Assembly (NCBI RefSeq): GCF_017355985.1
Contig: NZ_JAFIQU010000002.1
Coordinates: 62,001 to 126,000, forward strand
Length of the DNA: 64,000 bases
Origin: Arenibaculum pallidiluteum
Lineage (GTDB): Bacteria > Pseudomonadota > Alphaproteobacteria > Azospirillales > Azospirillaceae
Direction: 5' to 3'
Positions within the stretch are counted from its first letter, which is position 1. Each line of letters opens with the position of its first letter. The notes beneath the pieces were generated by a model that did not search any database, was not told where the DNA came from, and worked only from the letters and a program-made list of their open reading frames with translations. Position numbers and translations under genes: made by a program. Shown here piece by piece: positions 17,656-25,348 of this stretch.

Positions 17656-18324
17656 CTAGGCCGAGAGGTCGTACCCCATTTGCCAAAAACCGGCCTCAAG
17701 GCGGCAGGCGGCAGAGAAATCGCGCGTCAGCGCAGTAAAGCGCGCCTCGCCCCCGCGCCGCGCGGCCAAGTCGTCGAGCAGCGCCACCTTGTCGCGCGCG
17801 ACGGCCTGGTAGTCATCGGCAGAGTAGGCCTCGATCCAGGCTCGGTAGGGATTGCCGTCGAGCCGCATCCGGGGATCGCGCTGCAAGGCGGCGGCGATCT
17901 CGGCATAGCCCACGACGCAGGGCGCCAGCGCCACGTTCAGGTCCAGCAGGTCGCCGGACATCCCGCGCTCCAGCACGAAGCGGGTATAGGCGAGCGTCGC
18001 GGTCGCCTCCGGGGTGGCGGCCATGGCGGCCTCGTCTAGGCCCCAGCCCGCGCAGTACTCGACATGCAGCGCCATCTCACGGTCGAGGATGGCACCCATC
18101 GCGCCGGCGGCACGCCGCATGTCCCCGAGCGTATCGCTCTTGTACGCCGACAGCGCATAGGCGCGGGCGAACTGGATCAGGAACAGGTAATCCTGAACGA
18201 GATAATGGCGGAAGCACCGCTCGGGCAGCGACCCGTCGCCGAGCCCGCGGACGAAGGCATGGCCGACATAGGCCTCCCAGTCCGGCCGGCAGGCCTCCTT
18301 CAGGCGGGAGAAGAGACCGGCCAT
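17656..18324 (-). CDS. tenA: TenA/thiaminase II family protein
   Basis: A 222-residue protein, the family length. TenA proteins hydrolyse aminopyrimidine degradation products of thiamine for salvage. Family marks seen are FRHYLVQDYLFLIQFARAYA, the catalytic-Cys segment LAPCVVGYAEIA and the C-terminal Glu segment RLEAGFWQMGYDL. Start ATG 18324 lies 13 nt after the ferredoxin stop, so the two are probably co-transcribed. A redox/sulfur neighbourhood (2Fe-2S ferredoxin, cysteine desulfurases, mnmA) is consistent with thiamine sulfur metabolism. No thi genes or TPP riboswitch were recognised nearby. Confidence 0.9.
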   Translation of the reverse strand: MAGLFSRLKEACRPDWEAYVGHAFVRGLGDGSLPERCFRHYLVQDYLFLIQFARAYALSAYKSDTLGDMRRAAGAMGAILDREMALHVEYCAGWGLDEAAMAATPEATATLAYTRFVLERGMSGDLLDLNVALAPCVVGYAEIAAALQRDPRMRLDGNPYRAWIEAYSADDYQAVARDKVALLDDLAARRGGEARFTALTRDFSAACRLEAGFWQMGYDLSA

Positions 18325-18337
18325 GGCGGCGGCGCCC

Positions 18338-18670
18338 TCAGCCCTTCATGTTGTTGCGGGTCGCCGCCGGCAGGCGCACGGTCAGCCCGTCCAGCTCCTC
18401 GCTGATGATGATCTGGCAGCCCAGGCGCGAGGTCTTGGTCAGGCCGAAGGCCAGATCCAGCATGTCCTCCTCGTCCTCGCTCGCATCGTTCAGCAGGTCG
18501 TACCATTCGGGCTCGACCACAACATGGCAGGTCGAGCAGGCGAGGGAGCCCTCGCAGGCTCCCTCGAGGTCGATGCGGTTGCGGTGCGCGATCTCGAGCA
18601 CGGACAGGCCGACCGGCGCGTCGACCTCGCGGCGGGTGCCGTCCTTCTCGATGAAAACCATCTTCGGCAT
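18338..18670 (-). CDS. 2Fe-2S ferredoxin, adrenodoxin/ISC type
   Basis: A 110-residue electron carrier. The cluster ligands are visible in [12 protein letters not shown] (C-x5-C-x2-C) and a fourth Cys in [10 protein letters not shown], the spacing typical of vertebrate/ISC-type ferredoxins (FdxB/Fdx). The acidic stretch [14 protein letters not shown] between ligands three and four is the usual partner-docking region. It lies downstream of two cysteine desulfurases and IscR, so it may supply electrons for Fe-S assembly. ATG 18670 opens [11 protein letters not shown]; the internal ATG four codons on is an alternative. Confidence 0.93.
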   Translation of the reverse strand: MPKMVFIEKDGTRREVDAPVGLSVLEIAHRNRIDLEGACEGSLACSTCHVVVEPEWYDLLNDASEDEEDMLDLAFGLTKTSRLGCQIIISEELDGLTVRLPAATRNNMKG

Positions 18671-18721
18671 GGGACCTTTTCTCCTCGTCCGGCCGCGGTC
18701 ATACAGCCAAGTCGCCGCCGA

Positions 18722-18766
18722 GGCAACGGCTTCGCCTGCTGCCGGGGCAACGGCTTCGCCTGCTGC
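18722..18766. repeat. 21-bp direct repeat in the gap before the ferredoxin gene
   Basis: A 21-nt unit beginning GGCAACGGCTTCGCC occurs at 18722-18742 and again at 18746-18766 (24-nt period). It lies in the 105-bp gap between the cysteine desulfurase stop and the ferredoxin start. It looks like a local duplication. No function is apparent. Confidence 0.6.
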
Positions 18767-18775
18767 ACGCGGCCC

Positions 18776-19930
18776 TCAGCGGCCAGCGGTGAAGGATCTT
18801 AGCGCATCCGACAGAAGGTCGGCCGCGCGCTCGACCTCGGCCCGGGTCGTGAAGCGGCCGATGCCGATGCGCAGCGACGAGGCGGCCTCCTCGGGACCGA
18901 GACCGAGGGCCAGCAGCACGTGCGAGGGCCCTGGCCGTCCAGAGGCGCAGGCGGCGCCGCTGGCGAGCGCCAGCTCCGGAAGCGCCAGCATCAGCGCCTC
19001 GGCATCAACCCCGGGAAGCGTCACGTTCAGGTTTCCGGGCAGCCGGCGCACGGCATCGCCGTTCAGCCGAAGCTCCGGGCAGGCGGCGCGCAGACGCGTC
19101 AGCAGGAAGTCCCGCAGCGCCGCGATCCGGCGTCCCTCCTCCGCCATCTGCGCCCCTGCGATCGCAGCCGCAGCCCCGAACCCGACCGCCAGCGCCACCG
19201 GCACCGTGCCGGGCCTCAGGCCCCGCTCCTGGCCTCCGCCCTCGAGGAGCGGCTCCAGCGCGATGCCGCGCCGGACCCGCAGCGCGCCGATGCCGGGGGG
19301 GCCGTGCAGCTTGTGGGCGCAGACGCTGACGAGGTCGGCCGCACCCTCCAGCGGCACGCGCCCGAAGGCCTGGGCGGCGTCGGTGTGGAAGGGCACGTCC
19401 CGGTCGCGGCAGGCCTCGGCGATCGCCGCGATCGGCTGCAGCGTCCCGATCTCGTTGTTGGCGGCCATGACCGAGACCAGAGCCGTGCGCGGCGTCAGCG
19501 CCGCCGCCACGGCGTCGGGCGTCATCAGGCCGCCGGTCCCCACAGGCAGCATCTCGATCCTGCAGCCTTCCGATTCCAGCCGCCGGCAGGGTTCGAGCAC
19601 GCTGGGATGCTCGATCGCCGTGGTCACCACATGGTCCCGCCCCTGCGCCCGCGCCGCCCGGGCGATCCCCTTGAGCGCGAGGTTGTTGGCCTCGGTCGCC
19701 CCCGAGGTCCAGATGATCTCCAGCGGGTTCGCCCCCAGCAGCGCCGCCACCTGGGCGCGCGCCTTCTCCAGCGCCTCGGCGGCGCGATAGCCCAGCGGAT
19801 TGCGGGCGTGGGGATTGGCGGCGGGCGCGCGCAGCCAGGGATCCATGGCGTCAAGCACGCGGGGATCGATCGGCGTCGTCGCCTGATGGTCGAGGTGGAT
19901 CGCGAGGGGGATCGGGGCCCCGCCGCTCAC
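18776..19930 (-). CDS. Cysteine desulfurase family protein (IscS/NifS-like), copy 1
   Basis: A 384-residue class V aminotransferase fold. It removes sulfur from L-cysteine using PLP. The N-terminal opening is IHLDHQATTPIDPRVLDAM, the PLP lysine is in SVCAHKLHGPPGIGALRVRR, a glycine loop reads GGGQERGLRPGTVP, and the active-site Cys lies in LASGAACASGRPGPSHVL. It starts at ATG 19930, overlapping the stop of the second desulfurase by 4 nt. This indicates an iscR-desulfurase-desulfurase operon. It likely feeds Fe-S cluster assembly and/or MnmA. No SufBCD or IscU gene is present in the window. Confidence 0.93.
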   Translation of the reverse strand: MSGGAPIPLAIHLDHQATTPIDPRVLDAMDPWLRAPAANPHARNPLGYRAAEALEKARAQVAALLGANPLEIIWTSGATEANNLALKGIARAARAQGRDHVVTTAIEHPSVLEPCRRLESEGCRIEMLPVGTGGLMTPDAVAAALTPRTALVSVMAANNEIGTLQPIAAIAEACRDRDVPFHTDAAQAFGRVPLEGAADLVSVCAHKLHGPPGIGALRVRRGIALEPLLEGGGQERGLRPGTVPVALAVGFGAAAAIAGAQMAEEGRRIAALRDFLLTRLRAACPELRLNGDAVRRLPGNLNVTLPGVDAEALMLALPELALASGAACASGRPGPSHVLLALGLGPEEAASSLRIGIGRFTTRAEVERAADLLSDALRSFTAGR

Positions 19931-21033
19931 GCAGCGGCGCTCCGCCGGGCGCGCAGGGCCGTCCAGGCCTCCACAATCCGGTCGATCTCGGCTTCGGTTG
20001 TGCCGGGGCCCAGCGAGATCCGCACCGCGCAGGCGGCCTCGGCCGCAGGCAGGCCCATGGCGGCCAGCACGTGGCTCGGCTTCACCTTCCCGGACGAGCA
20101 GGCAGAGCCCGCGCTAACGGCGATGCCGGCGAGGTCGAACGCCATGACCTGGACCTCGCTGGGAACGCCGGCCATGCCGACGCAGCTCGTGTTGGCGACG
20201 CGCGGCGCCCCCGCGCCATGGAGGGGCGTGCCGGGGGCCCGCGCGGAAAGCGCCGCCTCGAGCCGGTCGCGCAGGGCGGCGACGGCGTGCTGGCGATCGA
20301 GCTCCGCGAGGGCCAGCTCGGCCGCCCGGCCGAAGCCCACGATGCCCGCCACGTTCTCGGTTCCCGCACGCATCCGCCGCTCCTGCCCGCCGCCACGGAG
20401 CAGCGGCGACAGCGCCAATCCCGGACGCAGCGCCAGTGCGCCGACGCCCTTCGGGCCGCCGATCTTGTGGGCCGAGAGCGTCAGAAGGTCCGCGCCCAGC
20501 GCGTCGAGGTCGAGCGGGACGCGCCCGGCGGCCTGGACAGCGTCGCAATGGAGCAGCGCGCCGTGCCGATGCGCGATGGCGGCGGCCTCGGCCACAGGCT
20601 GGATCACGCCGGTCTCGTTGTTGACCAGCATCAGGGAGACGAGCGCCGGCCCTTCCGTTGCCGCCAGGACGCGGTCTAGGGTGCCGAGGTCAAGGACGCC
20701 GTGCCGGTCGACCGGCAGCAGCGCGCCATCCGGCGCCGCCTGGAGCACGGAGTCATGCTCGACGGCGCTTGCCAGGATTCGGCGGCCGCTGCCGGCGCCG
20801 GCGAGCGCCAGGTTGTTTGCCTCGGTCCCGCCGGAGGTGAAGGCGATCCAGGCGGGATCGGCGCCGGCGAGCACGGCGACGGCAGCCCGGGCCCCCTCGA
20901 CCGCGGCGCGGGCAGCACGCCCCTCGGCATGCACCGACGACGGGTTGCCGACGAGATCCAGCGCGGCCGCCATGGCGTCCCGGACCTCCGGGCGCAGCGG
21001 CGCCGTCGCGTTGTGGTCGAGATAGATCCTCAG
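19927..21033 (-). CDS. Cysteine desulfurase family protein, copy 2 (probable CTG start)
   Basis: A 368-residue protein. The conserved opening (RIYLDHNATAPLRPEVRDAM) begins right after the iscR stop. No ATG, GTG or TTG lies in frame at the right place. A CTG at 21033-21031 overlaps the iscR TGA (CTGA) and has AGGGAGG 7 nt upstream, so CTG initiation is the best fit. The PLP lysine is in LSAHKIGGPKGVG and the catalytic Cys in VSAGSACSSGKVKPSH. It provides persulfide sulfur for Fe-S clusters. The lack of any ordinary start suggests tight translational coupling to iscR. Confidence 0.9.
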   Translation of the reverse strand: MRIYLDHNATAPLRPEVRDAMAAALDLVGNPSSVHAEGRAARAAVEGARAAVAVLAGADPAWIAFTSGGTEANNLALAGAGSGRRILASAVEHDSVLQAAPDGALLPVDRHGVLDLGTLDRVLAATEGPALVSLMLVNNETGVIQPVAEAAAIAHRHGALLHCDAVQAAGRVPLDLDALGADLLTLSAHKIGGPKGVGALALRPGLALSPLLRGGGQERRMRAGTENVAGIVGFGRAAELALAELDRQHAVAALRDRLEAALSARAPGTPLHGAGAPRVANTSCVGMAGVPSEVQVMAFDLAGIAVSAGSACSSGKVKPSHVLAAMGLPAAEAACAVRISLGPGTTEAEIDRIVEAWTALRARRSAAA

Positions 21034-21503
21034 TCGACAGCCTCCCTGCGCAGGCGCTCCCGCATCTCGTCCGAAAGGCCGCTGGTGCCGAGCACGCGCC
21101 GCTCGACCACGTCGGCCACGGTGACGCTGCTGAGAAAGAGATGGATTTGGTTGCCGAGCTCCTCCCACAGGTCGTGGGTGATGCAGCGCGAGCGGTCGGC
21201 ATGGCAGCCCGATGCGGATCCCGCCGTGCAGCGCGTCGCGCGGATCGGCTCGTCGACGGCCAGGACGATGTCGCTGATGCGGGTCTGAACCGCCGCCCGT
21301 CCGAGCATGTACCCGCCGCCCGGGCCGCGCACGCTCCGGACCAGCCCGGCACGGCGCAGCTTCGCGAAGAGCTGCTCGAGATAGGACAGCGAGATTTCCT
21401 GCCGGCGGGCTATGTCGGCCAGGGCCACGGGGCCTTCCCGGCCGGTGCTGGCGAGGTCGACCATCGCCATGACGGCGTACCGGCCCTTGGTGCTCAGTCG
21501 CAT
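21030..21503 (-). CDS. iscR: Rrf2 family Fe-S regulator, IscR-like
   Basis: A 157-residue DNA-binding repressor/activator. It opens with the Rrf2 signature MRLSTKGRYAVMAMVDLA, has a winged helix (EISLSYLEQLFAKLRRAGLV, wing GPGGGYMLGR), and three Cys in TRCTAGSASGCHADRSRC that would bind a 2Fe-2S cluster. IscR senses Fe-S status and controls Fe-S assembly genes. Here it heads an operon with two cysteine desulfurases. A 26-bp perfect palindrome lies 35 bp upstream of its start and is a candidate autoregulatory operator. Confidence 0.93.
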   Translation of the reverse strand: MRLSTKGRYAVMAMVDLASTGREGPVALADIARRQEISLSYLEQLFAKLRRAGLVRSVRGPGGGYMLGRAAVQTRISDIVLAVDEPIRATRCTAGSASGCHADRSRCITHDLWEELGNQIHLFLSSVTVADVVERRVLGTSGLSDEMRERLRREAVD

Positions 21504-21537
21504 GCGATCTCCGTCGCCGCCATCGGACCCCCTGCAT

Positions 21538-21563
21538 GCCTCTTGAGGCGCGCCTCAAGAGGC
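21538..21563. promoter_or_regulatory. 26-bp perfect palindrome upstream of iscR, candidate operator
   Basis: The left half GCCTCTTGAGGCG (21538-21550) is exactly mirrored by CGCCTCAAGAGGC (21551-21563), with no spacer. It sits between the divergent iscR and hydrolase genes. The core TTGA-N8-TCAA is symmetric, as expected for a dimeric regulator such as an Rrf2 protein. It could also form an mRNA hairpin in the iscR leader. Binding by IscR is inferred from position only. Confidence 0.5.
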
Positions 21564-21594
21564 TTGAATTCGCGCGGGCGCCGCGTGGTATAGT
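21564..21594 (+). promoter_or_regulatory. Possible sigma70-like promoter toward the hydrolase gene
   Basis: TTGAAT (21564-21569) and TATAGT (21589-21594, preceded by TGG) are separated by 19 bp, a little long. The element abuts the 26-bp palindrome, so a regulator bound there could influence it. The remainder of the 318-bp gap (21504-21821) holds two further inverted repeats (21646-21661 and 21745-21765) and no gene. Confidence 0.3.
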
Positions 21595-21744
21595 CCGCCG
21601 CCCCGGCGTAGACCGGCGGGATCGATGCGCGGACCGTGCGGCGACCGCACGGACCCGTGCGTCCGGCCACGCCTCGGGGATATAGGATTACCCAGCGGGG
21701 TGGTCAAGTTTAGGCCGGGAGGCCGTCGAGCGCCGTGGCCGCTT

Positions 21745-21765
21745 ACCCGAGTCCAGGACTCGGGT
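21745..21765. repeat. 21-bp inverted repeat in the hydrolase leader
   Basis: ACCCGAGTCC (21745-21754) and GGACTCGGGT (21756-21765) are perfect mirror arms around a single A, 56 bp before the hydrolase ATG. A 1-nt loop is unfavourable for RNA folding, so a dimeric-protein binding site is more likely than a hairpin. Confidence 0.5.
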
Positions 21766-21821
21766 GCATGCGGCAGGCGCGCCTCCCGCCGCTCGATGCC
21801 CCGCGCAGGACCAGGGACGCG

Positions 21822-22490
21822 ATGCCTGAAGTGATCATGAATGGGCCGGCAGGCCGGCTCGAAGGGCGCTACCACCACAGCAAGCAGCCCAACGCTCCGA
21901 TCGCGCTGTTCCTGCACCCGCACCCGCAGCAGGGCGGGACGATGAACAACAAGGTCGTCTACACGCTCTTCCATGCCTTCGCGCGGCGTGGCTTCTCCTG
22001 CCTGCGCTTCAACTTCCGTGGCGTCGGGCGGAGCCAGGGCACCTACGACCGCGGCGAGGGCGAGCTGTCCGATGCCGCATCGGCGCTGGACTGGCTGCAG
22101 ACCTACAACCCGAACGCCTCGACCTGCTGGATCGCCGGCTTCTCCTTCGGCGCCTGGATCGGCATGCAGCTCCTGATGCGGCGGCCGGAGATCGACGGCT
22201 TCGTCTCCATCGCGCCGCCGGCGAACGTCTTCGACTTCAGCTTCCTGGCGCCCTGCCCCGCCTCGGGGCTGATCATCCATGGCAAGAGCGACGAGCACGT
22301 CCCAGAGGCGTCGGTCGCCAAGCTCGTGAACAAGCTTTCGAGCCAGCGCGACATCCGCATCGACTTCCGCCAGGTCGAGGGCGCGAACCACTTCTTCGGC
22401 AACCATGTCGAGGAGCTGGACCGGCATGTCGGGGATTATCTGGACCGCATCCTCGGAGGCGGCCAGCGGGTCGCCGCGGTCGCGGAATAG
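21822..22490 (+). CDS. Alpha/beta hydrolase (COG2945-like)
   Basis: A 222-residue protein from ATG 21822, chosen because AGGGA (21813-21817) precedes it; longer in-frame starts cross the inverted repeats. It has an alpha/beta hydrolase fold. The opening IALFLHPHPQQGGTMNNKVV includes the oxyanion region. FNFRGVGRSQGTYDRG follows, with nucleophile Ser in IAGFSFGAWIGMQL, acid in HGKSDEHVP and His in VEGANHFFGNH. The natural substrate is unknown for this family. It is divergent from iscR and may share its control region. Confidence 0.88.
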   Translation: MPEVIMNGPAGRLEGRYHHSKQPNAPIALFLHPHPQQGGTMNNKVVYTLFHAFARRGFSCLRFNFRGVGRSQGTYDRGEGELSDAASALDWLQTYNPNASTCWIAGFSFGAWIGMQLLMRRPEIDGFVSIAPPANVFDFSFLAPCPASGLIIHGKSDEHVPEASVAKLVNKLSSQRDIRIDFRQVEGANHFFGNHVEELDRHVGDYLDRILGGGQRVAAVAE

Positions 22491-22588
22491 TTCGAAAGGC
22501 CAGTCCGCCTCTCCGTTTCGGAGCGTCCGGTGGATTGGCCTTCCCCGCAAGCCCGTGCTATCGTCCGGGCAGGCAACGGGGAAGAGCC

Positions 22589-22777
22589 ATGGACGACGCG
22601 GTCAAGGCTCGGTATTTCGTCCTCTGGGCGAAAGGCGGAAAGGTGCCCCGGCCTTTCCGCGTGCTGGATTCGCAGACAGGCGAGCAACACCCCTTCGCCA
22701 CCTACGACGAGGCCGAGGCCGAGGCGACGCGGCTGAACCTTGCCGACGCGACCAGCCAAGTTCCGGATCACGCCTGA
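22589..22777 (+). CDS. Small uncharacterised protein (62 aa)
   Basis: The start ATG 22589 is preceded by GGGAAG at 22579-22584. The product opens MDDAVKARYFVLWAKGGKVP and is predicted soluble, with no signal peptide or cysteine. It contains the phrase VLDSQTGEQHPFATYDEAEA, which might form a small mixed alpha/beta fold. I do not recognise the family. It stands alone between the hydrolase and the convergent anmK gene. Codon use resembles its neighbours, supporting a real gene. Confidence 0.6.
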   Translation: MDDAVKARYFVLWAKGGKVPRPFRVLDSQTGEQHPFATYDEAEAEATRLNLADATSQVPDHA

Positions 22778-22825
22778 TTCCACCCCGAGCATCTGCGGGC
22801 CGCACCCGAAGCCCGGGCGCTGCGC

Positions 22826-23893
22826 TCATCCGGTGACGGGGTGGAAGCGCCCGCCCGGCTGCGGCGCCGGCACGCCGGTGGTGCCGGGAAAGGACAGCGG
22901 CAGACCCAGCCGGCTGCGCACTGCAAGATAGGCGAAGGCCTGGGCCTCGATCGCGTCGCCCTCCCAGCCCACCGATTCGACGGGCTCGACGGGAACGCCA
23001 AGGCGCTCGCGCAGCATCGCCATCAGCACGCGGTTCAGCCGCCCGCCCCCCGCCACGAGCCAGCGCGCAGGCGCCACCGGCAGGCTGGCTGCCGCCTTCG
23101 CCACGGAACCGGCCGTGAAGGCGGCCAGGGTCGCGGCCCCGTCCTCCACCGACAGCCCCTGGACCGGCGACGGATCCCAGGCGTCGCGGTCCAGCGACTT
23201 GGGCGGCGGCAAGTCGAACCAGGAATGGGACAGCATCGCGGCGAGCGCGCCGGCATCGACCTTTCCGGCGGCGGCAAGCGCCCCGTCCGCGTCGAAGGCG
23301 CGGCCGGCGCGGCGCAGGACCCAATCGTCGATCAGGGCGTTGCCGGGCCCGGTGTCGAAGGCGAGCAGCTCGCCGTGGGGCCCGATCCAGGTCACGTTGG
23401 CGACGCCGCCGATGTTCAGTACCGCGAGCGGGCGGCCAAGAGCCGCCGCAAGCGCGCCATGATAGACCGGCACCAGCGGCGCGCCCTGGCCGCCCGCCGC
23501 CACGTCGGCGGTGCGGAAATCGGCGACCACGGCGATCCCCGTCAGCCTGGCGAGCAGCGCACCGTCGCCGATCTGCCAGGTCCGGCGTTGCTCGGGCGCG
23601 TGCAGGATGGTCTGTCCGTGGAAGCCCACGAGGTCCACAGCGTCGGCGGCCAGCCCGGCGGCCGCCAGGAGGCGCGCCACCGCCTCGGCATGCAGCTCGG
23701 TCAACTCGCGCTCGACCTCGGCGACCGGCCCCCGGCCGCCGAAGGTCGCGCGCACCCTTTCCCGGAAGGCGGACTCGTAGGGAAGGGTCAGGTGCGGGCC
23801 GGTCTCGACGCGCTCGCGCCCGTCGGTCCGGACCAGGGCCGCATCGATGCCGTCGAGCGAGGTCCCGCTCATCAGCCCGATCGCCGTCTGCAT
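22826..23893 (-). CDS. anmK: Anhydro-N-acetylmuramic acid kinase
   Basis: A 355-residue sugar kinase of the ASKHA fold. It phosphorylates and opens 1,6-anhydro-MurNAc during peptidoglycan recycling. The N-terminal signature is [35 protein letters not shown] and [14 protein letters not shown] are also typical. ATG 23893 is chosen for its GGAGG six nt upstream; an in-frame start at 23908 lacks one. It diverges from tyrS with a 128-bp spacer, a pairing common in alphaproteobacteria. Confidence 0.95.
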   Translation of the reverse strand: MQTAIGLMSGTSLDGIDAALVRTDGRERVETGPHLTLPYESAFRERVRATFGGRGPVAEVERELTELHAEAVARLLAAAGLAADAVDLVGFHGQTILHAPEQRRTWQIGDGALLARLTGIAVVADFRTADVAAGGQGAPLVPVYHGALAAALGRPLAVLNIGGVANVTWIGPHGELLAFDTGPGNALIDDWVLRRAGRAFDADGALAAAGKVDAGALAAMLSHSWFDLPPPKSLDRDAWDPSPVQGLSVEDGAATLAAFTAGSVAKAAASLPVAPARWLVAGGGRLNRVLMAMLRERLGVPVEPVESVGWEGDAIEAQAFAYLAVRSRLGLPLSFPGTTGVPAPQPGGRFHPVTG

Positions 23894-24021
23894 GCCTTGC
23901 CTCCGCATTGCGGCCGCCCCGTGCGGCCTCTGGGATGTGGTCCCAGGGGGTGTGGTCCCCGGCCGGCTTTCATGCTAACAGACGCGGCCTCCGCCACCCG
24001 CGTCAACCCGGATCCGCCGAG

Positions 24022-25275
24022 ATGAGCAGCTTCCGTTCGGACTTCCTGCGCACCCTGCACGAGCGCGGCTTCATCCATCAGTGCACCGACCCCGAGGGGC
24101 TGGATGCCCTGGCCGCCGCGGGCGGCCTGCCGGGCTATATCGGATTCGATGCGACGGCGGACAGCCTGCATGTCGGCTCGCTGGTGCAGATCATGATGCT
24201 GCGCTGGCTGCAGAAGACCGGGAACAAGCCCGTCGTGCTGATGGGCGGCGGCACGACAAAGGTCGGCGACCCCTCGGGTCGCGACGAGAGCCGGAGGATG
24301 CTCACCGACGAGCAGATCGGCCAGAACATGGCCGGCATCCGCAAGGTCTTCTCGCAGTTCCTGAGCTTCGGGGAGGGCGCGGCGGACGCCGTGATGGTGA
24401 ACAATGCGGACTGGCTGGACCGGATCGAGTACATCCCGTTCCTGCGCGACGTCGGCCGCCACTTCACCATCAACCGCATGCTGAGCTTCGAGAGCGTCCG
24501 GCTGCGCCTGGAGCGCGAGCAGCCGCTGACCTTCCTCGAATTCAACTACATGATCCTGCAGGCCTACGACTTCATGGAGCTGTCGCGCCGCCTCGGCTGC
24601 CAGCTCCAGATGGGCGGTTCGGACCAGTGGGGCAATATCGTGAACGGCATCGAGCTGACGCGCCGCATCGACGGGCGCGAACTGTTCGGCCTGACGACGC
24701 CGCTGATCACGCTGGCCTCGGGCGCGAAGATGGGCAAGACGGCCTCGGGCGCGGTCTGGCTCAACACCGAGCGCCTGTCGGCCTACGACTACTGGCAGTT
24801 CTGGCGCAACACCGAGGATGCGGATGTCGGCCGCTTCCTGCGCCTGTTCACCGAGCTGCCGCTGGACGAGATCGCGCGCCTCGAGCGCCTCGGCGGCTCC
24901 GAGATCAACGAGGCGAAGAAGATCCTGGCGAACGAGGCGACCACGCTGTGCCGCGGCGCCGCAGCCGCCGAGGAGGCCGCCGAGACGGCGCGGCGCACCT
25001 TCGAGGAGGGCAGCCTGGCCGAGGGCCTGCCGACGATCGAGGTCGCCGCCCCCGAGATCGAGGCCGGCATCCCCGTGGTCGACCTGCTGGTCCGCGCCGG
25101 CCTCGCCGCAAGCAAGGGCGAGGCACGCCGCCTGATCCGAGGCAACGGGGCACGGCTCAACGACGCCGCCGTGGCCGACGAGGCCGCGGCCCTGCGCACG
25201 GCCGACCTGACCGGCGACGGCACCGCCAAGCTCTCGGCCGGGCGCAAGCGCCACGTCCTCGTCAAGGTCCTCTGA
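24022..25275 (+). CDS. tyrS: Tyrosyl-tRNA synthetase
   Basis: A 417-residue class I synthetase that charges tRNA-Tyr. The HIGH-like motif is in [18 protein letters not shown], the tyrosine pocket in [12 protein letters not shown] and [15 protein letters not shown], the KMSKS-like loop in [14 protein letters not shown], and a C-terminal S4-like RNA-binding domain ([20 protein letters not shown]) closes the protein. ATG 24022 opens [17 protein letters not shown], the normal N-terminus; the upstream in-frame region is the anmK leader. Confidence 0.97.
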   Translation: MSSFRSDFLRTLHERGFIHQCTDPEGLDALAAAGGLPGYIGFDATADSLHVGSLVQIMMLRWLQKTGNKPVVLMGGGTTKVGDPSGRDESRRMLTDEQIGQNMAGIRKVFSQFLSFGEGAADAVMVNNADWLDRIEYIPFLRDVGRHFTINRMLSFESVRLRLEREQPLTFLEFNYMILQAYDFMELSRRLGCQLQMGGSDQWGNIVNGIELTRRIDGRELFGLTTPLITLASGAKMGKTASGAVWLNTERLSAYDYWQFWRNTEDADVGRFLRLFTELPLDEIARLERLGGSEINEAKKILANEATTLCRGAAAAEEAAETARRTFEEGSLAEGLPTIEVAAPEIEAGIPVVDLLVRAGLAASKGEARRLIRGNGARLNDAAVADEAAALRTADLTGDGTAKLSAGRKRHVLVKVL

Positions 25276-25348
25276 GCGAAGGCCGTCTGAGCGTCAAGGC
25301 CCTGTGAGCGTCACGGCGGCGGCGTGACCGCCTGCGGCGGAGACGCCG

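Noticed and set aside
21691-21721. TCAAGTTTAG...GGAGGC shared with about 40509-40530, considered as an insertion-sequence end
   Set aside because: Only 16 matching bases with different spacing; a match of that size can occur by chance in 64 kb, and no transposase or terminal repeats accompany it.
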